64,000 nucleotides of DNA from Thiomicrorhabdus sp965603495 (lineage in GTDB: Bacteria > Pseudomonadota > Gammaproteobacteria > Thiomicrospirales > Thiomicrospiraceae). Where the stretch lies: assembly GCA_965603495.1 (NCBI GenBank), contig CBFDDF010000005.1, forward strand, positions 1 through 64,000. The letters run 5' to 3'. Position 1 is the first letter of the stretch; every line of letters starts with the position of its first letter. The notes below the pieces were generated by a model. The model had not been told where the DNA came from. It saw only the letters and a program-made list of their open reading frames with translations, and did no database searches. Positions 8,918 to 18,900 of the stretch are shown here, one piece after another. Both the position numbers and the translations under genes were made by a program.

Positions 8918-9403
8918 ATGTCGTTTGCAACCCTGGTCTCACAAGTAGGTAAAGCCTTGGTGGACAATGATTCGATGATTGTTACGGCGGAATCGTGCAC
9001 TGGTGGCATGATTGCTGAAGCCTTGACTGAAGTTGCCGGCAGTACAGCTTGGTTTGATCGTGCTTATATTACTTATAGTTATGAGTCGAAAAAAGAAATG
9101 TTGGGGGTGCGTGAAATCACCATTCAAAACAAAGGTGCTGTCAGCCAGGAGTGTGTTGAAGAGATGGCTTTAGGGGCCTTGCAGCAGTCACACGCCAAGG
9201 TCAGTGTCGCTTGCAGTGGTATTGCAGGGCCTGGTGGCGGTTCTCCAGGTAAGCCAGTTGGTACCGTATGGTTAGCTTGGGCGGTACAAGGCCAAGAGGA
9301 TGTGGTTTCACAGCGGTTTTTATTTGAGGGTGATCGACAGACGGTGCGTGAAAAAACTACTGAAGCGGCTTTAATGGGCGTGATGAAATTATTGTCGCAA
9401 TAG
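8918..9403 (+). CDS. pncC: Nicotinamide-nucleotide amidohydrolase PncC (CinA C-terminal type)
   Basis: A 161-residue protein of the CinA C-terminal family. The TAESCTGGMIAEALTEVAGSS-like opening and the CSGIAGPGGG segment are diagnostic. The enzyme deamidates nicotinamide mononucleotide to nicotinate mononucleotide in NAD recycling. The start at 8918 follows AAAAGGAG with good spacing; a longer in-frame start at 8840 has no ribosome site. It is the stand-alone form, without the N-terminal MoCF-like domain of full CinA. The pncC-recA order is common in gammaproteobacteria. Confidence 0.93.
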   Translation: MSFATLVSQVGKALVDNDSMIVTAESCTGGMIAEALTEVAGSTAWFDRAYITYSYESKKEMLGVREITIQNKGAVSQECVEEMALGALQQSHAKVSVACSGIAGPGGGSPGKPVGTVWLAWAVQGQEDVVSQRFLFEGDRQTVREKTTEAALMGVMKLLSQ

Positions 9404-9848
9404 CCGAATAATTAATCGTCATTGTCAAAGGCTGGTATGGCGTGATTGTTAATGGGATTAATTATTCACAGAGTCTCTAGGATTTAAAAGGAAATTATGG
9501 GATAATTTCGCTTCTGATTCTAAATTAGAAAAAATTAGATAAACCTTTGTTTTAATCGGTAATTTAGAGCGTTTTGGAGAATTTAAAGACGCTATGGCTG
9601 CCGATGAAACAAGGGTTTTTTATTGAGTGGCGATTAAGTTTTATAGCCCTTTTAAAATAAATTGCAAAACCTGGCCTAAATTGGCTGGAGTATCGTTCAC
9701 TCAATTTGTAAATAGATTCAATGGACTGAGAATATTTTTTCGTCTCGAGTATTAAGAGTTGGCTTTAATTGTAGTCAGTATAAAAAGACAGTTACCTCCA
9801 AATGCGACAGTCGCTTTGGAACTTGTAGAAACAAAAGGAAACGCATAA
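9404..9848. other. Intergenic region upstream of recA
   Basis: 445 bases without a gene. It holds a 12-base inverted repeat, GAATAATTAATC (9406-9417) and GATTAATTATTC (9456-9467), a short hairpin GAAATTAT-GGG-ATAATTTC (9491-9509), and an 11-base palindrome GCGACAGTCGC (9804-9814) just ahead of recA. I could not find the standard gammaproteobacterial LexA box (CTGT-N8-ACAG). The recA promoter is not obvious. Confidence 0.5.
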
Positions 9849-10877
9849 ATGGATGATAATAAGCAAAAGGCTTTAACAGCTGCTTTAGGTCAAATTGAGA
9901 AGCAATTTGGTAAGGGTTCGATTATGCGCATGGGTGACAGTTCTGTCTCTCGTGATATTGAAGCGGTTTCAACGGGTTCTTTAGGCTTGGATTTAGCGTT
10001 GGGCATAGGCGGCTTACCAAAAGGGCGTGTTGTTGAGATTTACGGTCCTGAATCTTCTGGTAAAACGACCTTAACATTACATGTCATTGCTGAAATGCAA
10101 AAGTTGGGCGGTACTGCTGCCTTTATCGATGCCGAGCATGCATTAGATCCAAGCTACGCTGAAAAATTGGGTGTGGATATTGATAATCTTTTGGTTTCTC
10201 AGCCTGATAACGGTGAGCAAGCTCTAGAAATTACCGATTCATTGGTGCGTTCAGGTGCGGTAGATGTTGTGGTAGTTGATTCGGTTGCGGCCTTAACGCC
10301 TAAAGCAGAGATTGAAGGCGATATGGGGGATTCTCATATGGGTCTACAAGCCCGTTTGATGTCTCAAGCACTACGTAAGCTGACTTCAAATATTAAGCGT
10401 ACCAATACTTTGGTTATCTTTATCAATCAGCTACGTATGAAAATCGGTGTGATGTTTGGTAATCCTGAAACTACGACCGGTGGTAATGCGCTTAAGTTCT
10501 ACGCTTCGGTGCGTTTAGATATTCGCCGTATTGGCGCGATTAAAAAGGGTGACGAAATCCTTGGAAACGAAACCCGCGTTAAGGTTGTTAAAAACAAAGT
10601 AGCACCTCCCTTCAAGCAGGTACAGTTTGATATTTTATATGGCCAAGGAATTTCCCGTGAAGGTGAGATTATTGACCTAGGTGTGCAAGAAGGCTTTATT
10701 GAAAAATCTGGTTCTTGGTATGCTTATGGCGGTAAAAAAATTGGTCAAGGTAAGGATAATGTACGCCAATACCTGATTGATAATCCGGAAGTTGCAGCAG
10801 AAGTGATGGATAAAATCAAAGCGGTATTGATGCCTAAAAAGGGTGCAGCGATTGAAGAAGTTATAGAAGCCGAATAA
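9849..10877 (+). CDS. recA: Recombinase RecA
   Basis: A 342-residue RecA of normal length. Walker A is GPESSGKTT (66-74); the VVVVDSVAALTPKAEIEGDMGD stretch and the INQLRMKIGVMFGNPETTTGG DNA-binding loop are intact. It forms filaments on single-stranded DNA, drives homologous recombination and stimulates LexA self-cleavage. The start follows AAAAGGA at 9834. recX follows after 33 bases, its usual partner. The long upstream region suggests a regulated promoter, although no standard LexA box was seen. Confidence 0.99.
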   Translation: MDDNKQKALTAALGQIEKQFGKGSIMRMGDSSVSRDIEAVSTGSLGLDLALGIGGLPKGRVVEIYGPESSGKTTLTLHVIAEMQKLGGTAAFIDAEHALDPSYAEKLGVDIDNLLVSQPDNGEQALEITDSLVRSGAVDVVVVDSVAALTPKAEIEGDMGDSHMGLQARLMSQALRKLTSNIKRTNTLVIFINQLRMKIGVMFGNPETTTGGNALKFYASVRLDIRRIGAIKKGDEILGNETRVKVVKNKVAPPFKQVQFDILYGQGISREGEIIDLGVQEGFIEKSGSWYAYGGKKIGQGKDNVRQYLIDNPEVAAEVMDKIKAVLMPKKGAAIEEVIEAE

Positions 10878-10910
10878 GCTTTTAGAAACTGAATAGGATC
10901 TGGACTCGTT

Positions 10911-11486
10911 GTGAAAACAGCAGAAGATTTCTTGCAGAAATTGGGAGTTGAACCTCCGACATCAAGTAAGTTACTGGTAGATGATGGCTTTGCAGAAGTT
11001 CAGGCTCTGTCCCAACAAATTGAATCGCGAGCCGTTTACTTACTGGCGATGCGTGAACATGGGGCTAAGGAACTTAAGACTAAATTGGTCACAAAGTTTC
11101 CTGAAACGCCTGAGCTGTTAGCCGCTTGTAAAGAGTTACCAGGCCTGGTTAAAAGCTTGATAGATGACGTTTTAAAGAAATGCCAAGATAATCATTGGCA
11201 GAGTGATGAGCGTTATATTGAACAAGCGGTGCGTAACTGGGCGGCCAAAGGCAGTGGCCCTGTGAAGATACGCCAGAAATTACAGCAAGCATCTTATCGA
11301 GACGATTTGATTACAATGTATTTAGATTGGGATGAGTCTGAATGGCTTGAATTAGCCAAAGATGTCCTGATTAAGAAATATGGTGATACGTGTAAGCCAG
11401 AAGCACGTAACGAACAAGCAAAACGGATGCGCTTTCTACAAAGTAGAGGGTTTGCGCCCCACGTGATTTGGCAGGCTTTTCGTTAA
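10911..11486 (+). CDS. recX: Regulatory protein RecX
   Basis: A 191-residue RecX, which binds inside the RecA filament and limits its activity. The helical three-repeat layout is seen, with LLAMREHGAKELKTKLVTKF, the central WQSDERYIEQAVRNWAAKGSGPVKIRQKL and the C-terminal RMRFLQSRGFAPHVIWQAFR motifs. The start is GTG at 10911, directly behind recA, so expression is probably by readthrough or coupling. It is a little longer than E. coli RecX (166 aa) because of an N-terminal extension of about 35 residues. An ACCAGGCCTGGT site lies inside. Confidence 0.92.
   Translation: MKTAEDFLQKLGVEPPTSSKLLVDDGFAEVQALSQQIESRAVYLLAMREHGAKELKTKLVTKFPETPELLAACKELPGLVKSLIDDVLKKCQDNHWQSDERYIEQAVRNWAAKGSGPVKIRQKLQQASYRDDLITMYLDWDESEWLELAKDVLIKKYGDTCKPEARNEQAKRMRFLQSRGFAPHVIWQAFR
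11138..11149. repeat. ACCAGGCCTGGT palindrome, site 6
   Basis: Exact copy inside recX, read on the plus strand as Pro-Gly-Leu-Val in LPGLVKS. After this site none occurs for about 8.9 kb. Confidence 0.95.
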
Positions 11487-11604
11487 CCATTGTTAGTGAA
11501 AGTTTTTCGCCAATCAACCAATAGATAGCATTGTCAGTTCTGCTTAATTAGCATGAGTTGGCTGTTTAAACAGAATAGATTAACGTTTTTAAGGTTGTTT
11601 CATT

Positions 11605-14196
11605 ATGACGAGTTCAGAACTCAGAAAAGCTTTTCTAGATTTTTATGTTAAGCGCCATCATACCGCCGTTCATTCCAGTCCAGTGGTGCCTGCAAACGAT
11701 CCAACCTTGTTGTTTACCAACGCCGGGATGGTTCAGTTTAAAGAGACTTTCCTAGGTCAGGAAACCCGTGAATATACACGTGCAACCAGTGTGCAGCGTT
11801 GTATTCGTGCCGGTGGTAAACATAACGACTTAGAAAATGTCGGTTATACCGCTCGTCACCATACCTTCTTTGAAATGCTGGGTAACTTCAGTTTTGGAGA
11901 TTACTTCAAAAAAGAAGCGATTCAATATGCTTGGGAATTTTTAACCCAAGAATTGAATCTGCCTGAAGAAAAACTTTGGGTAACAGTCTTTGATGAGGAT
12001 GATGAAACGGCAGATATCTGGTTAAACGAAATGGGGATTAGCCCGGAACGTTTCTCGCGTTGTGGTGCCAAAGATAACTTCTGGTCAATGGGTGATACTG
12101 GGCCTTGTGGGCCTTGTACCGAGATTTTCTTTGATCACGGTCATAATGTGGCCGGTGGGCCGCCTGGTTCTCCAGATGAAGATGGCGATCGTTATATTGA
12201 AATTTGGAACTTAGTGTTTATGCAGTTCGACCGTTCTGCGGACGGTACATTAACACCTCTACCAAAACCTTCGGTTGATACCGGTATGGGGCTTGAGCGT
12301 TTAGCAGCCGTCATGCAAGGTGTGCATAACAACTACGATATCGATCTATTTCAAGCGTTAGTGAAGCGCGCAGCAAAATTGACTGGTGAAAGAGATCTGT
12401 CTAATAACTCTTTACGCGTCATTTCTGATCATATTCGTTCATGTGCTTTTACCATTACAGATGGTGTAATGCCTTCAAATGAAGGTCGAGGATATGTCTT
12501 ACGTCGTATTATTCGTCGTGCAATTCGTCATGGTTATAAATTGGGTCAGACTCAGCCATTTTTCTACGCGTTGGTGAAAACCTTGGTCGAACAGATGGGT
12601 GAAGCCTATCCGGAACTGAAAGCTGAACAAAGTAATGTTGAGCGTGTGCTTAAACTAGAAGAAGAACGTTTTGCTGAAACACTAGAAAACGGTATGAAGC
12701 TGCTTGAAGATCATATCGCGCAGATGGACGGTAGCGTCATCGCAGGCGATGTGGCGTTTAAGCTTTATGATACTTACGGTTTCCCATTCGATTTAACGGC
12801 TGATGTAGCACGTGAAAAAGACCTAACGGTGGATGAGACTGGTTTTGCAGTCGCAATGGAAGCACAAAGAGAGCGTGCGCGTTCTGCTAGTAGTTTTGGT
12901 GCAGCCAGTGCTGCACGTATTCAGTTTGATGGAGAAACCCAATTTATTGGTTATGCCTCAGATGAAGCGGAAGCTAAGATTCTGGGCATTTTTGTCGATG
13001 GCGAATCAGTACAGTCGGTTGCCGAAGGTACGGAAGCGATTGTTCTGTTAGGCCGTACACCTTTCTATGCTGAGTCCGGTGGACAGGCTGGCGACAGTGG
13101 TAGCTTGACGGAAGGCATGAACAGTTTCCATGTCAATGATACACAGAAGCAAGGTAAGTTATTCCTGCATGTCGGTGTTGTTTCTGCTGGGACTATGACG
13201 GTTGATCAAGTGATTAACGCTAAAATTAATATTGAAGATCGTCGTGCTTGTGAGCGTAATCACTCAGCAACGCATTTGTTGCATGCTGCTTTGCGTTCTA
13301 TTTTAGGGTCGCATGTCGGGCAAAAAGGTTCTCAGGTTACAGCGGATCGTCTACGTTTCGATTTCTCGCATTTTGAACCGATCTCAGCCGAGCAACTACG
13401 CCAAGTTGAAAAACTCGTTAACCAGAATGTTATGGGGAACGCGACCGTCGGCATGAATGAAATGGACATCGAATCGGCTAGATCCAAAGGTGCCATGGCG
13501 CTATTTGGTGAAAAGTACGGTGATGTGGTTCGTGTGGTTGATATGGGCGATTTCTCAGTGGAGCTTTGTGGTGGAACGCATGTCAATTCAGCCGGTGATA
13601 TTGGACCTTTCCGGATCGTTTCTGAAAATGGTATTGCTTCTGGGGTGCGCCGTATTGAAGCCATTACCGGTGATGCTGCTTGGCATGCAATCTATGCAGA
13701 AGAAGATAGCTTAGCATTTGTTGCGGAAGCCATTAAAGCGGATAAAAACCAAGTCGAAACGAAAATTACGCAAGTGATGAGCGACTATAAGGCTTTAGAG
13801 AAAGAGCTTAAGCATCTACAGTCAAAACTGGCCGCTTCTCAGGGAGATGATATTGCCAGTCAAGTCGTCAAATTTGGTGATATCAATGTATTGGCTGCGA
13901 AGATGGAAGGTGCTGATAGCACTGTGTTACGCGACACCATGGATAGCCTAAAAGACAAGTTAGACCCGGCTATTATCGTATTGTCTGCCGTGGATGGTGA
14001 CAAGGTGAGTATTGTGGCGGGGGTGAGTAAATCACTAACCAAACAGTATAAAGCCGGTGAATTGGTGAATCATGTTGCTCAGCAAGTGGGGGGTAAGGGT
14101 GGTGGTCGTCCTGATTTAGCGCAAGCTGGTGGAAATAATCCAAGTCAGTTAGCAGAGGCATTAGCATCTGTTCAGGCTTGGGTTGAGTCGAAGTAA
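11605..14196 (+). CDS. alaS: Alanyl-tRNA synthetase
   Basis: An 863-residue class II synthetase, close to the 876 of E. coli. It has the N-terminal catalytic core (FTNAGMVQFK, RATSVQRCIRAGGKHNDLENVG, TGLGLERL-type motif 3 seen as DTGMGLERLA), the editing domain with HSATHLLHAALR and the zinc-binding CGGTHV motif, and the C-terminal oligomerisation region ending GGKGGGRPDLAQAGG. It charges tRNA-Ala and clears mischarged serine and glycine. It follows recX by 118 bases, the conserved gammaproteobacterial order. Confidence 0.98.
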   Translation: MTSSELRKAFLDFYVKRHHTAVHSSPVVPANDPTLLFTNAGMVQFKETFLGQETREYTRATSVQRCIRAGGKHNDLENVGYTARHHTFFEMLGNFSFGDYFKKEAIQYAWEFLTQELNLPEEKLWVTVFDEDDETADIWLNEMGISPERFSRCGAKDNFWSMGDTGPCGPCTEIFFDHGHNVAGGPPGSPDEDGDRYIEIWNLVFMQFDRSADGTLTPLPKPSVDTGMGLERLAAVMQGVHNNYDIDLFQALVKRAAKLTGERDLSNNSLRVISDHIRSCAFTITDGVMPSNEGRGYVLRRIIRRAIRHGYKLGQTQPFFYALVKTLVEQMGEAYPELKAEQSNVERVLKLEEERFAETLENGMKLLEDHIAQMDGSVIAGDVAFKLYDTYGFPFDLTADVAREKDLTVDETGFAVAMEAQRERARSASSFGAASAARIQFDGETQFIGYASDEAEAKILGIFVDGESVQSVAEGTEAIVLLGRTPFYAESGGQAGDSGSLTEGMNSFHVNDTQKQGKLFLHVGVVSAGTMTVDQVINAKINIEDRRACERNHSATHLLHAALRSILGSHVGQKGSQVTADRLRFDFSHFEPISAEQLRQVEKLVNQNVMGNATVGMNEMDIESARSKGAMALFGEKYGDVVRVVDMGDFSVELCGGTHVNSAGDIGPFRIVSENGIASGVRRIEAITGDAAWHAIYAEEDSLAFVAEAIKADKNQVETKITQVMSDYKALEKELKHLQSKLAASQGDDIASQVVKFGDINVLAAKMEGADSTVLRDTMDSLKDKLDPAIIVLSAVDGDKVSIVAGVSKSLTKQYKAGELVNHVAQQVGGKGGGRPDLAQAGGNNPSQLAEALASVQAWVESK

Positions 14197-14264
14197 CCAG
14201 TATCGTCTTATAGAATAAACAAGCAGACACGCTGTAAATTAATTTTAAGAAAAGTAATACGCGA

Positions 14265-15491
14265 ATGGCATTAATAGTTCAAAAATATGGTGGTACCTCA
14301 GTCGGTAATGTTGAGCGTATCCAAAATGTAGCCAAGAAGGTTGCACAGTTTGTCGATGATGGTCATCAGGTCGTAGTGGTTTTGTCTGCAATGAGTGGTG
14401 AGACGAATCGTCTGACGATGATGGCAAAAGAGATGCAAACGCGTCCTTGTAAGCGTGAAATGGATGTTCTGCTAACCACTGGAGAGCAGGTTACGATCGC
14501 TTTGCTAAGTATGGCATTGCAGCAGAAGGGCTATCCCGCAGTCTCTTATACAGGGTGGCAAGTTCCAATCGTTACCGATGAGTCTCATTCCAAGGCACGT
14601 ATTGATAAGATTGACGGTAAAAAAATGCTTGAGCAATTGGCGTTGGGTAAAGTCGTTGTGGTCGCTGGTTTTCAGGGCGTTACGATTGATGGCGATATCA
14701 CTACCCTAGGACGCGGTGGTTCTGATACCACAGCTGTGGCTTTAGCGGCGGCCTTAAATGCTGATGAGTGTCAGATTTACACTGATGTGGATGGCGTTTA
14801 TACCACTGATCCTCGTGTCGTGCCGGAAGCTAAGCGTCTCGATAAGATCACTTATGATGAAATGCTTGAGTTGGCCAGTCTGGGCGCCAAAGTGTTGCAG
14901 ATTCGTTCAGTTGAGTTTGCCAGTAAATATAAAGTACCGTTACGTGTTTTATCATCATTAAAAGATGGCGGTGGAACATTGATTACCTCTGAAGAAAATT
15001 TTAAGGATACCGAGATGGAACAACCATTAATCTCAGGGATTGCGTTTAGTCGCGATGAAGCTAAATTAATGATTTTAGGTGTGCCAGATAAGCCGGGCGT
15101 GGCTTATCAAATTTTGGGGCCGATTGCGGATGCCAATATCGAAATCGATATGATTATTCAAAACCAGGGAAGAGACGGTACCACCGACTTTACCTTCACT
15201 ATGAGTCGCCTTGATGCGGATGCTGCACTAGAGATTTTACAAAAAACGGCAAACCATTTAGGGGCTCGTGAAGTGACGATGGATGATTCTATTGTTAAAA
15301 TTTCTATGGTCGGTGTTGGTATGAAATCTCATGCAGGCATTGCCAGTACCATGTTCAAGACCTTAGCGGATAATGAAATCAATATCCAGATGATTGGTAC
15401 CACAGAAATTAAAATCTCAGTGGTTATTGATGAGGCTTATCTGGAAGTTGCAGTTCAGTCGTTACATGAAGCATTTGATTTAGATAAATAA
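14265..15491 (+). CDS. lysC: Aspartate kinase (LysC/Ask type)
   Basis: A 408-residue aspartokinase: kinase domain about 1-245 with the KYGGTSVG ATP motif, TLGRGGSDTTAVALAAAL and the TDVDGVYTTDPR segment, followed by two ACT domains (about 265-408) that bind the feedback inhibitors lysine and threonine. It phosphorylates aspartate, the first step to lysine, threonine and methionine. An internal start giving a beta subunit is known in this branch but I cannot show it here. The gene ends at a strong intrinsic terminator and is normally followed directly by csrA; here a large lipoprotein gene intervenes. Confidence 0.97.
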   Translation: MALIVQKYGGTSVGNVERIQNVAKKVAQFVDDGHQVVVVLSAMSGETNRLTMMAKEMQTRPCKREMDVLLTTGEQVTIALLSMALQQKGYPAVSYTGWQVPIVTDESHSKARIDKIDGKKMLEQLALGKVVVVAGFQGVTIDGDITTLGRGGSDTTAVALAAALNADECQIYTDVDGVYTTDPRVVPEAKRLDKITYDEMLELASLGAKVLQIRSVEFASKYKVPLRVLSSLKDGGGTLITSEENFKDTEMEQPLISGIAFSRDEAKLMILGVPDKPGVAYQILGPIADANIEIDMIIQNQGRDGTTDFTFTMSRLDADAALEILQKTANHLGAREVTMDDSIVKISMVGVGMKSHAGIASTMFKTLADNEINIQMIGTTEIKISVVIDEAYLEVAVQSLHEAFDLDK

Positions 15492-15528
15492 GTCCATCAT
15501 GAGGCATTAGCCTTTTTTCAGGCTTCTA

Positions 15529-15553
15529 AAAACCCGCGATTGCGGGTTTTTTT
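15529..15553 (+). terminator. Intrinsic terminator after lysC
   Basis: Nine-pair stem AAAACCCGC-GATT-GCGGGTTTT followed by a T run, 38 bases after the lysC stop. Confidence 0.9.
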
Positions 15554-15912
15554 ATGTCTGTTGAATCGTTAAATATAAGCGTGTGATTTGGGTCTTAGGT
15601 AATGAAACTCATCCTTATGGGTGATAGTTTTTTATAAGTGCTTGCGGTATAAATTAACTATTACCAGTCACTAACAGATGAAGATAGAATCGGATTGACC
15701 GGTTGCCGTTGTTAGATTGGTATCATATTGAAAATAATGAAATAAAGACGAATTCTTTTTTGATTGTTGTTTTGAATCAATAATGATTCAAATAAGTGTT
15801 TTAGTCAGATGTGTTTGCCTTGTAAAGAGAAGTGGCTGTGATAATCTTACTATCAATATAGAGCGAGTTAGCGTAGTTTCATTTCATGTAATGCCTACTT
15901 TGGAGAGATCAG
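15554..15912. other. Intergenic region upstream of the LVIVD lipoprotein gene
   Basis: About 360 AT-rich bases with no gene. It carries the inverted repeat at 15771-15792 and must hold the promoter of the downstream lipoprotein gene; no convincing -35/-10 pair was picked out. Confidence 0.45.
15771..15792. promoter_or_regulatory. Inverted repeat TTTGAATCA-N4-TGATTCAAA, candidate operator
   Basis: A perfect 9-base inverted repeat around ATAA, 120 bases upstream of the LVIVD lipoprotein start. The two-fold symmetry and size suit a dimeric regulator. It differs from the FNR box (TTGAT-N4-ATCAA). The cognate protein is unknown. Confidence 0.4.
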
Positions 15913-18900
15913 ATGAAGAAGAAAATTTTTAGCAAGCCAGTAAAGATACTGACAGCGGTCAGTGGTGGAATAGTGGCCGCGAGTCTTTTATACAATTCCG
16001 GTTGTACTACTGGTTCAGGGATAGGTGTTGGTGATAGTAGCTTGTGTAATGTCCCCCTGGAAGCTTCTTTAAGTTCGCTAGAGCGAATTGGGGGAGCGAC
16101 AACTTCCGTGGCGCTCTATAGCAGTGATGGCAGTGAGTGGTCACTATTTAATATTGCCAACGAACTGCATGCCACGCCAGTCGGATTGACTAAGGGTGTC
16201 GATTTCAAGTTGGAAGTCGAGGGTTATATCCATAGTATTGAAATCGTTACAGTAGGTAATAAGCAATATGCACTATTGGCGATGGGAACAGATGGCATTA
16301 CCGCCGTGGACGTCACCACGCCTGCCAGTATGGCGATTGCCGCTAACGCCAAGGTCAATTACTATCAAGAAGGCATATTCTGGGCAGAAGGGGGCGGAGA
16401 TATCGTTCCGGATAACATCATCGAATCTGACCGCGCGCCTATCAGTTCGCTTGCTGTATATACAGAAACCGTTATGGTTGATGAGGTTGCTACAGAAGTG
16501 CAGCAGCTAATCATCGGTGACGAAGGTTATGGCCTGCACAAGACAGCGCTAAGCAACCTGCTGGATGGTATTCTCGACGAAGACGGTACTACGTTGAAGA
16601 TTGATCACGAAGTTTACACTTTGCAATACGCAGGTGAAAACCCATGGGGTGGTCCGCAGAGTCTAACGTTGTATGCCGAAGAAGGGAAAAGTGCCAGACT
16701 GTTTGTTGCACAAGGTTTCTTGGGGATGGGGATTTTTGACCCCGTGACGCTAGAACAGGTCGGTCGTTACAATCTTTATACCGATGAAACTGGTGCTAAC
16801 GGTGGAGAAGACTGGTTCCTTGATATGAAGGTCAGTGAGCAGGTTCAAACTGGTTTTCTGGATTCTTGTACCGGTATGCCGGACTACAATCAGGCTAATT
16901 TTGAGATTAAAGAGGTTTGGCACGGAGATACTGACGCACCAGTACCATGGGCTGATTTCGATCGCTACGGCAAGCACTATTACGGTGCTCGTAAGATAGA
17001 TGTCGCTACTTTCGGCGAGACTACTATGGCCTATATCGCCTCTGGATTGGGTGGGATGATTGCCGTGGATGTCACTGGTTACGATACCGCGATTGCGCGT
17101 GAGCCAGTGACTTGTGATCCGATTGCTCCTGGTGAAGGAGAGACAGATTTCCTTGAAGCAGGATACCTTGGCTATGTGCCGGCGGCACCGGCACATGGAC
17201 CGGATGCACCGACGGGCGAGCAGTCGCAAAGCCTGTTTCCATATTTTGGGGTAGGTATGCTCAAGGAAGCCGGCGTGGTGGATGTCAAAGTCGATACCGT
17301 CAACAAGAAGGTCTATTATACCGATCATTTCACCGGTCTGATGGTGCTGGATTCTGCTGACGATCAGTCGAAATGGCATGGTGCTAATGCTCCTTATAAC
17401 AATGATACGATGCCAGATGATTTGCATTGGCCGGATTATGAGTTCGTGACGTCATACGATATGACACCGACTCTAGTACCTCCTTCAGAGGAAGAGGTGC
17501 CTGCGTTTATCTTTGAAGAGCCTATAATCCTAGCAACGGGAGAGGTCAATGGTCATGGTAATGTTTTAGCTTTTACTGATAGTGAAAGTTTTAATCCAGC
17601 TACACCTGACACGGTTGATGTCGTCTTTGCCTCCGGTGCGGGCGGTCTTAACTTTGTCGATGTCAATATGGCAGCGGATCCTAAGTTTACTGTGCCTGTG
17701 CATTTCGCGACCACCACTGAGATAGGTGCTGCATCAGATGGCTCGGCAACTCAGGAGATCAATATCGGGCATGCCGAAGGCGTAGCTTCTTATGGTAGTG
17801 CATTGTTCCTAGGGGACGGACCACACGGTATGTCTGTCTGGAAAATCGCCGATGAGAACTGCATTCCAACAGATGATGTCCATCTGGTCGCGAATACCCT
17901 GCAAAGTGAGTATCCAGTGACAACAACCGATGGTACGGTGATTAATCCTGCGCCACATGCCTATGATGTCGTGTTGGATGTTGCCAATCAATCGGCTCTG
18001 GTTATGTCTCAAAGTCGCGGTCTGCGCCGTATCAATGTTTCGGAAGACGGAGCCGTAGGGGTTCCTATGTTGCTTTATCCGAAAAACACGGATATTTTCG
18101 AGCATAATAACGATGATGGTAATGTGGTTAATTTCCTGAAGATGCAAGATCACACTTATGGGACTGCTTTGAAGGGATCTCTGGCCTTTACTGCCGATGG
18201 TAGTAACGGTTTGACGGTCTATGACTTGAGCAAAGACCCGACTAATCCGACAAGTGGTTATATCGTCAGCAATATCGGTGGTGACACCAACTCTAAGCCA
18301 GACCTTGGTCATGCTACAGGTGTAGCATTGTGGGAGAATGGCGATACAGGTAAAACCTATGCATTTGTTGCCGCAGGCCATGCCGGCGTTGGCGTTGTAG
18401 ATGTTACCGATCCTGTCAATATGGTTTTGGTCAAAGTGTTCGAACCTATCAAAATGGAAGATGATCACGTTGGTAAGGCTGATGGACGAAGTGTTGCCGT
18501 CAGAGTGCTGGGTAATAACGCCTACTTCACTTATGACAGTTTCGGTATCGTAGCTTATAGCACCGCTGATTTGATTTCTCCACTGCTTGAGGGGACTGAT
18601 CCAACCAAAATCTGGACACCGAATGGCGAAGACCAGCGACCAGAATTCTTAGCGCGTTTCAAACTGCAAGATCCGGCTATGTACGGTAGGGAAGAGCTGG
18701 CTGGCTGGAGTGGCGGTTCAACGGGTCTCGATATTGTCCAAGTTGACGGCAAAAATCTGTTCTATGTGGCTTATGGTGATGCCGGTGTGATTAAAATCGA
18801 TTGGACTGATCCAAAAAATCCAGACTTGAAAGAGCACATCAATACGGTTGGCTATGCACATGATGTGACAGTCGTCAACGGTCGTGTCTATGTCGCAGAT

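Noticed and set aside
9804..9814. GCGACAGTCGC palindrome upstream of recA as a LexA box
   Set aside because: It does not match CTGT-N8-ACAG and no second copy was seen; no known LexA type was assigned.
13332..13664. 110-codon open frame on the minus strand inside alaS
   Set aside because: It lies opposite the conserved editing domain of alaS and has no ribosome site or family likeness; a shadow of the real gene.
16750..17427. 225-codon and 219-codon (17809-18468) minus-strand frames inside the LVIVD lipoprotein gene
   Set aside because: Their composition mirrors the antisense of repetitive beta-propeller codons; no ribosome site or recognisable motif.
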